Shown here: positions 15,367-22,779 of the stretch, one piece after another
Position numbering within the stretch: position 1 is the stretch's first letter
Layout of the letters: every line of letters begins with the position of its first letter
Assembly (NCBI RefSeq): GCF_900142665.1
Contig: NZ_FRBR01000021.1
Coordinates: forward strand, 1 to 46,644
Length of the DNA: 46,644 nt
Origin: Roseovarius pacificus
GTDB lineage: Bacteria > Pseudomonadota > Alphaproteobacteria > Rhodobacterales > Rhodobacteraceae
Direction of reading: 5' to 3'
Position numbers and translations under genes: made by a program
The notes under the pieces: generated by a model
Database searches by the model: none
What the model was told of the DNA's origin: nothing
What the model saw: only the letters and a program-made list of their open reading frames with translations

Positions 15367-15627
15367 TTATTGATCGACCTCTACATCGGGGTCACCAGGC
15401 TCAACCGCCTCGGACGGCGCATCGTCGGGCACCTCGACATCACCCTCGCGTATCTCGGCGGGGGCCGGTTGTTCTTCGATGTCTTCCGGCCCCGGCGCCC
15501 CGACGATCAGTTCGGCGATCCAGTACAGGATGAGACCGACCCCGAAGACGGCCACCAGGCCCATTCCGATAAGGGGGCCGCGGTGGCGGCGCTTCTGTTT
15601 GTTCAGGTTCGTGTCGGGCGGAGTCAT
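15367..15627 (-). CDS. Small single-span membrane protein, acidic tail
   Basis: An 86-residue protein: a polar, basic N-terminus (NKQKRRHRG), one membrane helix (residues about 19-42, PLIGMGLVAVFGVGLILYWI), then a strongly acidic, proline-rich tail of about 40 residues. No family recognised. AAGGAGAACTGTC precedes the ATG at 15627, and an EcfG-type promoter lies 29 nt upstream. The charge layout suggests an inner-membrane anchor with the tail in the periplasm. It converges on the CBS gene with a 34-nt gap. Confidence 0.65.
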   Translation of the reverse strand: MTPPDTNLNKQKRRHRGPLIGMGLVAVFGVGLILYWIAELIVGAPGPEDIEEQPAPAEIREGDVEVPDDAPSEAVEPGDPDVEVDQ

Positions 15628-15655
15628 GACAGTTCTCCTTTCATGTCCCTTATGT

Positions 15656-15680
15656 AACAGCCACGCGCCCGGGAAGTTCC
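15656..15680 (-). promoter_or_regulatory. EcfG-type promoter for the small membrane protein
   Basis: On the minus strand GGAAC (15680-15676), 17 nt, GTT (15658-15656), giving GGAAC-N16-TGTT. The -10 lies 29 nt before the ATG at 15627, good spacing for a short leader. It lies just past (downstream of) the stop region of the CocE gene. Confidence 0.62.
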
Positions 15681-15694
15681 AGCCGCGGGTTCTG

Positions 15695-17728
15695 TCAGAC
15701 CATGTCGCGCGGGATCGTTTCGTTCCAACTGAGACAACGGACTCGGGCGCCATCCTCCCAGGCGTCCAGTTCCGCCGTCAGGTAGAAGTTCTCGCAATCC
15801 GAAGTCAGGCGCGTGCGTGTGCGGGTCTCGATCCGCCAGTCGCCCCGTTCCAGCGTCCTGACCCATTCCGTCTCGCCCGTGGGCGAGGTGAAATCACCGG
15901 GCCGCACACCATAGCGTTCCACCGCCCGCGCACCGACGGTCAGACCAATATCGTCCAGCCGCATCACGCCACGATCGTCGGTCACGCGCAATTCCGTCCA
16001 GCGGCGGCCCAGATCCTGGCGGATCATCCATTCATGCCCGGGCGGCGCGAGCGAGGTCACCGCCGGGCCGAGGGCCTGCACAGGCTCGCCGAAACCGGGG
16101 ACAGGTTCGGTGTCCACGGGGCCGCGGCAGGGCAACGTAAGCGCACTCTTCTCGGTCCGGATCGTGAGGCGCACCGGCTCGGGCGGGGTCCAAGCCAGCG
16201 GCCAGTAGACCGTCGAGACCGAGAGCCGGACGCGGTGACCCTTCGGCACCCGCTGTGCGGCATAGCACAGCGGCACGCGAACGCGATAGAAGCGGCCCGG
16301 TTCCATCTCCTGCGGATGATCGCGGCTGTCACGGTGCGTCAGGTTCAACATCCCGTAGGTAATTCGTGTCACCTGATGATCCGGGCGCATGTCCGACAGC
16401 CGCACCGCGACCATAGCGACGGGCCGGTCGCTGGCCAGTTCCAGTTCGACCTCCGGCGCCCCCAACAGTTCGATGTCCTCTTGCAGCGGCGCTGTCTGGA
16501 AAACCAGCGCGCCGCCATCGTCGCCGCGCTGATCGCCGGCCAGATCCGGCCCGTTGGCATATGAACACCATTTGCCCGAAAGAAGCCCGAGCGTGACCGG
16601 GGATTGCACATTCAGGTCCACCCCGTCCTCCTTATGCGACGGGGCCAAGGTTACAGGACGCAGTGTTCTGCCCTCGGCCAGGATGAAACGCTCGGGGGTG
16701 ACGCCGGACGAGGGCCAACTCGTTTCCCCGACCCAGCGGCCCGGACGCATGTCGTATTCGGGATTGGGAGGAACACTGTCCTGCATCCAGGCGCAGATCA
16801 TCGGGTCGCGTTCGACACCGGTATCCAGCCCCTTCAGCCAACGGTCCCACCAGCGCAGGAGTTCGGACAGAAAATCGATCGCCGGACCGGGCCGCCCGAA
16901 GTGCGGATAGATGTGCCCCCACGGCCCCACGAGCCCCTTGCGCGGCACGTCGAGGTTCTCCATCAGCCGGAAGACCGAGTTCGTATAGCCGTCCGCCCAA
17001 CCGCTGACGGCAAAGACCGGCACCTTGATCGCGGAATAGTCCTCACGCACCGAACCGTGGTGCCAGTACGCGTCGCGCCGCTGATGCTGGAGCCAGGTCT
17101 TGAGCCAGAGGCCCGAACCGTCCAGCCGCTGAAACCACATCTCGCGCCAGCGTTCGCCCACCAGCGCCGGGTCGGGCGGCATGGTATTGTATGAGAACAT
17201 GACCGAAGCCCACGACAGGTTGTCGCCCAGAAGGCAGCCGCCCATGTGGTGTATGTCGTCGGAATAACGATCGTCGGTGGAGGACATGGTGACCACGGCC
17301 TTCAGCGGCTCGGGTTGCAGGGCGGCGATTTGCAGCCCGTTGAAACCGCCCCATGATATCCCCATCATGCCGATGTTCCCGTCGCACCACGGCTGATCCG
17401 CGATCCAGTGCAGGGCGGCCACGCCATCGTCCAGCTCGCTTTGCAGGTATTCGTCCGTGAGTACACCGTCGCTTTCGCCGCTGCCACGGATATCGAGGCG
17501 CACACAGGCATAGCCGTGACCCGCCAGATAGGGATGGGTATGCGCGTCACGGACGGCGGTGCCGAACCTTTTGCGATAGGGTATGTATTCCAGGATCGCG
17601 GGAACCGGTACCTTGTCCGAGCCCTTGGGTCGCCAGATGCGCGCCGCCAGCCGCAGGCCGTCGGTGACGGGGATGAAGACGTTTTCCTCCTCGATGATCT
17701 CTTCGGGAAATTCGTGAACTGTCTGCAT
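15695..17728 (-). CDS. CocE/NonD family alpha/beta hydrolase
   Basis: A 677-residue hydrolase of the S15/CocE class. The nucleophile Ser125 is in GISWGGFNG, the Asp246 candidate in VSGWADGYTN and the His272 candidate in GPWGHIYPH. The N-terminal half is the alpha/beta-hydrolase core; the C-terminal part (about 370-560) fits the jelly-roll domain of X-Pro dipeptidyl-peptidases and cocaine esterase. Residues from about 565 form an extra beta-rich tail of about 110 residues beyond the usual CocE length. No signal peptide is seen, so it is likely cytoplasmic. It follows the ATP-grasp gene by 36 nt in the same direction, so one operon is likely. Confidence 0.82.
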   Translation of the reverse strand: MQTVHEFPEEIIEEENVFIPVTDGLRLAARIWRPKGSDKVPVPAILEYIPYRKRFGTAVRDAHTHPYLAGHGYACVRLDIRGSGESDGVLTDEYLQSELDDGVAALHWIADQPWCDGNIGMMGISWGGFNGLQIAALQPEPLKAVVTMSSTDDRYSDDIHHMGGCLLGDNLSWASVMFSYNTMPPDPALVGERWREMWFQRLDGSGLWLKTWLQHQRRDAYWHHGSVREDYSAIKVPVFAVSGWADGYTNSVFRLMENLDVPRKGLVGPWGHIYPHFGRPGPAIDFLSELLRWWDRWLKGLDTGVERDPMICAWMQDSVPPNPEYDMRPGRWVGETSWPSSGVTPERFILAEGRTLRPVTLAPSHKEDGVDLNVQSPVTLGLLSGKWCSYANGPDLAGDQRGDDGGALVFQTAPLQEDIELLGAPEVELELASDRPVAMVAVRLSDMRPDHQVTRITYGMLNLTHRDSRDHPQEMEPGRFYRVRVPLCYAAQRVPKGHRVRLSVSTVYWPLAWTPPEPVRLTIRTEKSALTLPCRGPVDTEPVPGFGEPVQALGPAVTSLAPPGHEWMIRQDLGRRWTELRVTDDRGVMRLDDIGLTVGARAVERYGVRPGDFTSPTGETEWVRTLERGDWRIETRTRTRLTSDCENFYLTAELDAWEDGARVRCLSWNETIPRDMV

Positions 17729-17764
17729 CGCGCCTCCGTTGTTCCGGGTGACCTGGGTTTACTC

Positions 17765-19111
17765 CTAGCGCACGCGATGCCGCGGCATCGGCTGAATCAG
17801 GAAGGCCAGCGAGTCACGGCAGCGGTCATGTGCATCCGCGATGAACTCGGCGTCGCCTCCGCCCAAAAAGATATCCATGAGTTCAAAGGAATAGCTGTCC
17901 TGATCGGCCAGATCGGCAAGGTCTTGGCCTTCTTCGACCAGCATCTGCACGACGATATCGGGTAACAACCGGCGCAGGCGTTCAATGTCGTCCTGGCCGG
18001 GCACGCGGCGCACGATGCCGTTCGCCTCGTGGCTGCGCACCATGAACTTGGCCGCCATCGGGCTGGTTCCCTTGCGTGCGGGCTTGTCGGGTTTCCGGCC
18101 AAGCGCAAGCTGAATGGCCTGCTTGTGATGGGTGCATCCGTCGACCATCTCGAACAGCGGCGAATGAGATTTCGACAGGCGCGGATTGATCTCCAGCAGA
18201 TTGAGCCTGCCGGAGGCCGGATCATGGAAGAACTCCACGTTGAACGGGCCGTTGTCGAAACCGACCTGCGCCAGCACCTCGGCCACCTGCTCCCGACCGG
18301 CCTCAACAACCTTTTCCGGCAGTTCGGCGGGATAGTGATAGCTCGACAGGCTGGACATATGCTTGCCGGTTCGCCGGCTCTCGATGGCAGCGTAAGCCGT
18401 GGCTTTTCCCTTGTGAACATAGCCTTCGATGGTAAAAAGCTGCTCTTCCGAGATCAACTCCTCGGCGATGGCATAATTGCCGTCCACGCCGTTCGGGGGG
18501 CGAGTGTTTTCGGGCAGGTAGGCCAGAAAGGCATTGAACGGCTCTCCGTACCGATGGATCGCCTGTCTGCACGCATGCAGGGCCCGGCCATACTCGGACG
18601 CCTCCCGCACCCGGAAGCCGAGCATCGAAGAATGCCCCTTCACCGGCTTCAGCCAGAAGGGAAAGGGCATCGGGGCCTTGTCGATAGCATCCGGGGCAAA
18701 GGGGTTGACGGCGCGGACCTTCGGCGTTCGCTCGGGCTGCACCTTCCGCTGGATTTCACGCATCCAGAACTTGTGCTCGCACCGGGCGACGGCCTCGGGC
18801 GATGCCGCCGTCAGGCCATAGTGACGGCACAGCAGGCTGACCAGCGCCGTCACCGGAAAATCGAGATGGCCGATGATAGCATCCGGCGGCCTGTCGAACC
18901 CGTCGATGATGGAACGGGCCTTGGCATAAAGGGCATCGAAATCGAAAGCTCCGCGGGATGGCTGCACATCGGTACGATGCAACACCTGCTCAAGGCGCCA
19001 GTTCTTCGCTTCCGGCACCCGGCCGATCATGGACTGGTGGAAGTCATCCGATCCGACAATGCAGACAAGTTTCCTGGCGCGGGATCGTTTCGCGGCGGAC
19101 GGTTTCGCCAT
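17765..19111 (-). CDS. ATP-grasp ligase of unknown substrate
   Basis: A 448-residue protein with an N-terminal Rossmann-like region (LVCIVGSDDFHQS) and a central ATP-grasp fold: a nucleotide-binding lysine candidate in FPFWLKPVKGHSSMLG (about residues 150-165), the adenine-pocket segment IAEELISEEQLFTIEGYV, and the magnesium-binding FNVEFFHDP...LNLLEINPRLS. Such enzymes join a carboxylate to an amine or thiol, for example amino-acid ligases. ATG 19111 is chosen: GAGGAGG lies about 10 nt upstream; a longer frame exists but lacks a ribosome site. An EcfG-type promoter lies about 42 nt upstream. It is probably co-transcribed with the CocE hydrolase; a make-and-break pair on a peptide-like product is possible but unproven. 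Confidence 0.78.
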   Translation of the reverse strand: MAKPSAAKRSRARKLVCIVGSDDFHQSMIGRVPEAKNWRLEQVLHRTDVQPSRGAFDFDALYAKARSIIDGFDRPPDAIIGHLDFPVTALVSLLCRHYGLTAASPEAVARCEHKFWMREIQRKVQPERTPKVRAVNPFAPDAIDKAPMPFPFWLKPVKGHSSMLGFRVREASEYGRALHACRQAIHRYGEPFNAFLAYLPENTRPPNGVDGNYAIAEELISEEQLFTIEGYVHKGKATAYAAIESRRTGKHMSSLSSYHYPAELPEKVVEAGREQVAEVLAQVGFDNGPFNVEFFHDPASGRLNLLEINPRLSKSHSPLFEMVDGCTHHKQAIQLALGRKPDKPARKGTSPMAAKFMVRSHEANGIVRRVPGQDDIERLRRLLPDIVVQMLVEEGQDLADLADQDSYSFELMDIFLGGGDAEFIADAHDRCRDSLAFLIQPMPRHRVR

Positions 19112-19152
19112 TGTACCAGTTCCTCCTCTTCGGGCCACAGCCCGTTGCACAA

Positions 19153-19180
19153 GGAACCGCCCAGAGGACCATCCCGTTCC
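19153..19180. promoter_or_regulatory. EcfG-type promoter, divergent
   Basis: GGAAC (19153-19157), 18 nt, GTTCC (19176-19180). The plus strand reads GGAAC-N17-CGTT, an exact consensus match; the minus strand reads GGAAC-N17-GGTT and ends about 42 nt before the ATP-grasp ATG. Confidence 0.65.
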
Positions 19181-19249
19181 CTTCAGTCATTTCGGTCTGC
19201 ATGTTTCCGCCGACTGCCGGGGGGCTCCGGCGGATATTGCCGCCGGTCG

Positions 19250-19274
19250 GGAACATCCGGGCGCCGCGCCTGTT
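19250..19274 (+). promoter_or_regulatory. EcfG-type promoter for the NAD(P)-binding protein
   Basis: GGAAC (19250-19254), 17 nt, GTT (19272-19274), i.e. GGAAC-N16-TGTT, about 80 nt before the ATG at 19355. It is a second stress-type site in the same divergent region, closer to the plus-strand gene than the one at 19153. Confidence 0.6.
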
Positions 19275-19354
19275 CAGAACCGGACATGCAATTGATAAAC
19301 CCGCGCAGGGGGCGGCCCACGCAGGAGCCGCGCAACCGCGCGGTGAGGACCCAA

Positions 19355-20263
19355 ATGGCAATTTTCGCGATCTTCGGTGGCAGCGGCTTTCTGGGTAATC
19401 GCATCGTGCGGCGGCTGAAAGCGGACGGACACGAGGTTCGCCTCGTCGCACGCCATCCGGGCGCCGCCCGGCAAGAGGACGACAGCCCCGGCAAGGTCAT
19501 CCCGATCCCTGCCGATATTCTTCGCCCCGAAACGATCCGCCCCGGGCTCGAAGGCGTGGACGGCGCAGTGAATGCCGTCAGCCTTTACCTGGAAAGCGGG
19601 AAAACGACATTTCAGGCTGTCCATGTGGAAGGGGCCGCCAGCCTCGCAGAGGCGGCGAAGGCGGCGGGCCTCAAGCGGTTCGTGCATGTCTCGGGGATTG
19701 GCGCGGATGCCGCGTCGGGCGATCCCTTCATAAAGGCGCGGGGGCGTGGCGAGGCATCGGTGCTGGCCGCCTGTCCCTTCGCCACCATCGTGCGGCCATC
19801 GGTCATGGTGGGCCAGGACGATGCGATCCGGTCGACGATTCTCGGCCTGACCCGTAGGCAGCCCGTCTTTCCCCTCTTCGGACAGGGCGATACCCGGCTA
19901 CAGCCGGTTCACCGCGAGGATGTCGCGCACGCCATTGCAAAACTGTTAACGATGGAGGAACCCGAACCACTTTACGAATTCGGCGGGCCAGTGGTGTACA
20001 CCTACGCGGATCTGGTGCGACGCGTTGCGAAAGCTGGCGGGCAACCTGTCTGGCCCGTCCCGGTGCCTTTCGCCATATGGGAGGGTCTTGCCGCCCTGAC
20101 CGAACGCCTGCCCGGCGCGCCGCTGACCCGGTCGCAAGTCGCCTTGATGCGCAAAGACAATGTCGCCGAAGCCCAGTGTCCGGGGCTGCTTGAGCTTGGT
20201 ATCGACCCGACAGATATCATCGCCGACCTGCGGCATGAAATGTCCCGCCGGCAACAGGCATAG
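19355..20263 (+). CDS. NAD(P)-binding protein, complex I NDUFA9-like
   Basis: A 302-residue atypical short-chain dehydrogenase. The dinucleotide site is FGGSGFLGNRIVRRL (residues about 7-21). VHVSGIGAD (about 113) replaces the usual catalytic Tyr/Lys region, as in NDUFA9/NmrA-like proteins. The later IVRPSVMVGQDD and LQPVHREDVAHAI motifs are typical of NDUFA9-type proteins, which bind NADPH and are often structural or linked to quinone enzymes. Upstream GAGG is 7 nt before ATG 19355. Role here unknown; the promoter places it in the stress group. Confidence 0.82.
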   Translation: MAIFAIFGGSGFLGNRIVRRLKADGHEVRLVARHPGAARQEDDSPGKVIPIPADILRPETIRPGLEGVDGAVNAVSLYLESGKTTFQAVHVEGAASLAEAAKAAGLKRFVHVSGIGADAASGDPFIKARGRGEASVLAACPFATIVRPSVMVGQDDAIRSTILGLTRRQPVFPLFGQGDTRLQPVHREDVAHAIAKLLTMEEPEPLYEFGGPVVYTYADLVRRVAKAGGQPVWPVPVPFAIWEGLAALTERLPGAPLTRSQVALMRKDNVAEAQCPGLLELGIDPTDIIADLRHEMSRRQQA

Positions 20264-20311
20264 AACGGCCAGCCGATACGGTCACCTTATCTGGACGCAT
20301 GCCGCCGATGC

Positions 20312-20581
20312 TCAGAGTTCGTCTTTCGCCATCGGGACATTCCCCTGTTTTGCCTGTTCCGTTTCGAGGATCGAGCGAACTTCCTCAAGCAGCGCCCGGT
20401 TCGCGCCCTCGATGGTGGAAGAATGCGCGCTGTCTGCCGCAAGCTCCGTAAGCAGCGACTTCAGAAACGTCTTTCGCTCGGTGCCCGAATACCCTTCTTC
20501 AGCAAGAACGTCATGAAGCTCTTCCGGCGAGACCCAGCCTCCCGTTGGCGTGCGCAGTTTCTGAAACTCGGACATGGTCAT
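20312..20581 (-). CDS. Small soluble protein of unknown function
   Basis: An 89-residue, mostly helical, charged protein with no membrane segment or signal. No family recognised. A start at 20581 or at the second Met (20575) is possible; AGGA lies about 12 nt upstream of the first. The EcfG-type promoter at 20606-20631 lies 25 nt upstream in the correct direction, which is the main reason to call this a gene. It converges on the NAD(P)-binding gene. Confidence 0.6.
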   Translation of the reverse strand: MTMSEFQKLRTPTGGWVSPEELHDVLAEEGYSGTERKTFLKSLLTELAADSAHSSTIEGANRALLEEVRSILETEQAKQGNVPMAKDEL

Positions 20582-20605
20582 GGCTTTCGTTTATCCTGAC
20601 AATGC

Positions 20606-20631
20606 AACCGATACACCGAGCCGGATGTTCC
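20606..20631 (-). promoter_or_regulatory. EcfG-type promoter for the 89-residue protein
   Basis: On the minus strand GGAAC (20631-20627), 18 nt, GTT (20608-20606), that is GGAAC-N17-GGTT. The -10 is 25 nt before the start codon at 20581. Confidence 0.58.
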
Positions 20632-20822
20632 CACTTTTCGGCGGCCAAGAACCCAAAACGGCTGGAATCCGCCAGTTCAATCCAATCCGCAACCAGCACC
20701 AGGACCGCAGCGGCCTGTCGGGATGGACGCATCCCGGAATATTCCGCAGGACACCTGTTGTTTCTCAGAAAACCCGACATTGCGGGGGAGGATATCCAGA
20801 TATAATCGCGAATACCCCGCCC

Positions 20823-21809
20823 CTACTCAGCCGAATTGGCGAAATACCGACTCAGCGCGTCGATATCCGCATCGGTGAGGTCGCGGGCTGCGGCATGCAT
20901 CTTGTTGTCGTGCACATAGGTGCCGTCCCGCCACAGCTTCAACTGCGTAGTCAGATAGTCCTGCGATTGTCCGAACAGGGCAGGCCCCTTCCCGGTATCG
21001 CCATGACAGGCCAGACAGGCCGGAACATCCCTGTTTCCACGCCGCGCCAGTGCCGCGCCGTCGCCACCATCCAGCCGTGGTGCATCCCTGGCGAACACCG
21101 GGGCGTCGCCTTGCGCAAGCTCGCGGGCCAATGCGCCGAAATCGTCTTTCCGCACCCTGCTGACCGCCTGCGCCATGATCCCGCCCGGCCGCGCCCCCGA
21201 GGCATAGAGATCAAGTTGTGCTTCCAGGTACTCCGCGTCCAGGATGTCAAGCCGGGGCACCGGCCCGCCAATCTTTTCGTGACAGGTCCGGCAATACGCC
21301 ACCCCTGCCCCATCATTCGCGGGCAGGGCAGGCGCCATCCTTTCACGCACGGACACCAGATAGGCCACCACGGCCCAGACCTCATCGCCACGGCCCTGCA
21401 CGGGCCAGCCGGGCATCCCGCTCATCTTCACGCCATTCTCGACGATCCAGTGAAGCTCATTCGGTCGCCAGCTTTCCACGGCCTCCCCGATCAGCGGTGG
21501 CTCCGGCACCATCGCGCGAACCGTCGCGGTGCGCGCAACGCCCGGCGCACCATGGCATCCCGCGCAGGCCGTCGCGTAATGCCCCGCTCCGAGGGCAATC
21601 AGATCCGGATCGTCCAGCCGCGGCGCATCCTCCATCGACGGCGCGCGCAACCGCACGGAATTGCGGAACGTGGTGTGTAATATCCACGAGACACCCGGCC
21701 AGTGCCCGGCATGGGCCGATACGTTGTAAAGCCCCAGCCCCACCACCGACACCGCACCGGCCAGCCCCAGGGCCGCCAACACGGCCAAGGTTAGCAGAAC
21801 CGCCCTCAT
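20823..21809 (-). CDS. Membrane-anchored triheme cytochrome c
   Basis: A 328-residue protein with an N-terminal membrane anchor (residues about 4-27) and three c-type heme sites: CAGCH (Cys82-His86), CRTCH (Cys173-His177) and CLACH (Cys265-His269). Each belongs to a cytochrome-c-like domain of about 90 residues. It is the last gene of the caa3 oxidase operon, overlapping ctaG by 4 nt (ATGA), so it probably feeds electrons to the oxidase from a bc1 complex or periplasmic donors. ATG 21809 is chosen for this coupling. Confidence 0.88.
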   Translation of the reverse strand: MRAVLLTLAVLAALGLAGAVSVVGLGLYNVSAHAGHWPGVSWILHTTFRNSVRLRAPSMEDAPRLDDPDLIALGAGHYATACAGCHGAPGVARTATVRAMVPEPPLIGEAVESWRPNELHWIVENGVKMSGMPGWPVQGRGDEVWAVVAYLVSVRERMAPALPANDGAGVAYCRTCHEKIGGPVPRLDILDAEYLEAQLDLYASGARPGGIMAQAVSRVRKDDFGALARELAQGDAPVFARDAPRLDGGDGAALARRGNRDVPACLACHGDTGKGPALFGQSQDYLTTQLKLWRDGTYVHDNKMHAAARDLTDADIDALSRYFANSAE

Positions 21810-22378
21810 GTCGCCCCCCTTTCCCGCAGCGCCTGCCCCGTCAGCCACAGCCCGGCGACCAGATAGACAGGCGTGCCGATCGCCAGCATCAACATCCCCC
21901 CGATCTGCTGGCCCGAAAGATCAGGCGCCGTGCCGCATAGCGCGGCGTAAAGATCGCGCGGTGCGAGAACCAGAAGCGCACCCAGAAGGGTCATGTGCAT
22001 CGAGGTCAGCAGCAGGCCGCCCGCCCCCGCCAGCGGTCGGTCGGCCCTGAGGCATCCGGTCCAGACCATCAGGCCGACAGCCAGAAAACTGGCCTGTTCG
22101 GCAACGAACCCGACGGCCTGCAACCGGCCGAGCGCATGCGCCGCCGGCAGATGCCATGCCCAGACCACGACAAACTCCGCCAGCGCCGCCGCCATCGGTG
22201 ATACCGCCAGCCCGCCGGCAAGGCGCGGCAGGCCCAGCACGATCAGTGGCGCGGCCAGCGCCACCAGCGTCATGTGCCGCAGCATGTGTAGCGCGAACTC
22301 CGGCAGCACCGCATCGAGAGGCGCAAACCAGACTGCGGCCAGCATGGCCAGTCCCGGAAGGAGAAAACAAAACTTCAT
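21806..22378 (-). CDS. ctaG: CtaG, caa3-type oxidase assembly protein
   Basis: A 190-residue membrane protein of the caa3-CtaG family with about five helices. Typical segments are FALHMLRHMTLVALAAPLIV, WAWHLPAAHAL and ASFLAVGLMVWTGC; conserved His residues face a likely copper path. It is shorter than many CtaG proteins (about 250-300), which often carry extra N-terminal helices. It is involved in copper insertion or maturation of caa3 oxidase. It is coupled to both neighbours by ATGA overlaps. Confidence 0.82.
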   Translation of the reverse strand: MKFCFLLPGLAMLAAVWFAPLDAVLPEFALHMLRHMTLVALAAPLIVLGLPRLAGGLAVSPMAAALAEFVVVWAWHLPAAHALGRLQAVGFVAEQASFLAVGLMVWTGCLRADRPLAGAGGLLLTSMHMTLLGALLVLAPRDLYAALCGTAPDLSGQQIGGMLMLAIGTPVYLVAGLWLTGQALRERGAT

Positions 22379-22779
22379 TGGCAGCCCCCGATCAGGATCA
22401 GCGGCATGGACACGAAGACAACGCCAATGAGAGAGATGATCGACAGCAGAAAGGCGGCATGCCCCAGGAAATGATGCCGGTCCTCGGCCCGGCTCCCCCG
22501 GTTCATAGGATCGCCGGTGCGCGAGGGGTTCCACTGCCGCCACGCCGACCAGCCGACCCAACCGATCCCGCCCAGCGCCAGCGCACTCAACAAGACCAGC
22601 CCCAGACGGGTCGCGAAAATGTCCCAGCCCTTGGCGCAGGTCACCGCGACCAGCCCATAACAGACAACGAAATGCACCGCCCAGATCAGCGGCCCGAACG
22701 TGATCTTGAAGAGACTCGCCTGTTCCTCGGCGAACTCCTTTGCGTCTTCTTCCCGGCGCGGCTGATGTTCCTCACTCAT
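22375..22779 (-). CDS. Small oxidase-operon membrane protein
   Basis: A 134-residue protein with a charged N-terminus and three membrane helices (about residues 27-48, 56-76, 106-131). It lies between fused subunit I/III and ctaG and overlaps both by 4 nt, so it is made in step with the oxidase and may be an accessory subunit or assembly factor. No family with a known function was recognised. A single Cys-x3 stretch (VTCAKG) and a C-terminal Cys are its only cysteines besides one in helix 1. Confidence 0.75.
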   Translation of the reverse strand: MSEEHQPRREEDAKEFAEEQASLFKITFGPLIWAVHFVVCYGLVAVTCAKGWDIFATRLGLVLLSALALGGIGWVGWSAWRQWNPSRTGDPMNRGSRAEDRHHFLGHAAFLLSIISLIGVVFVSMPLILIGGCQ

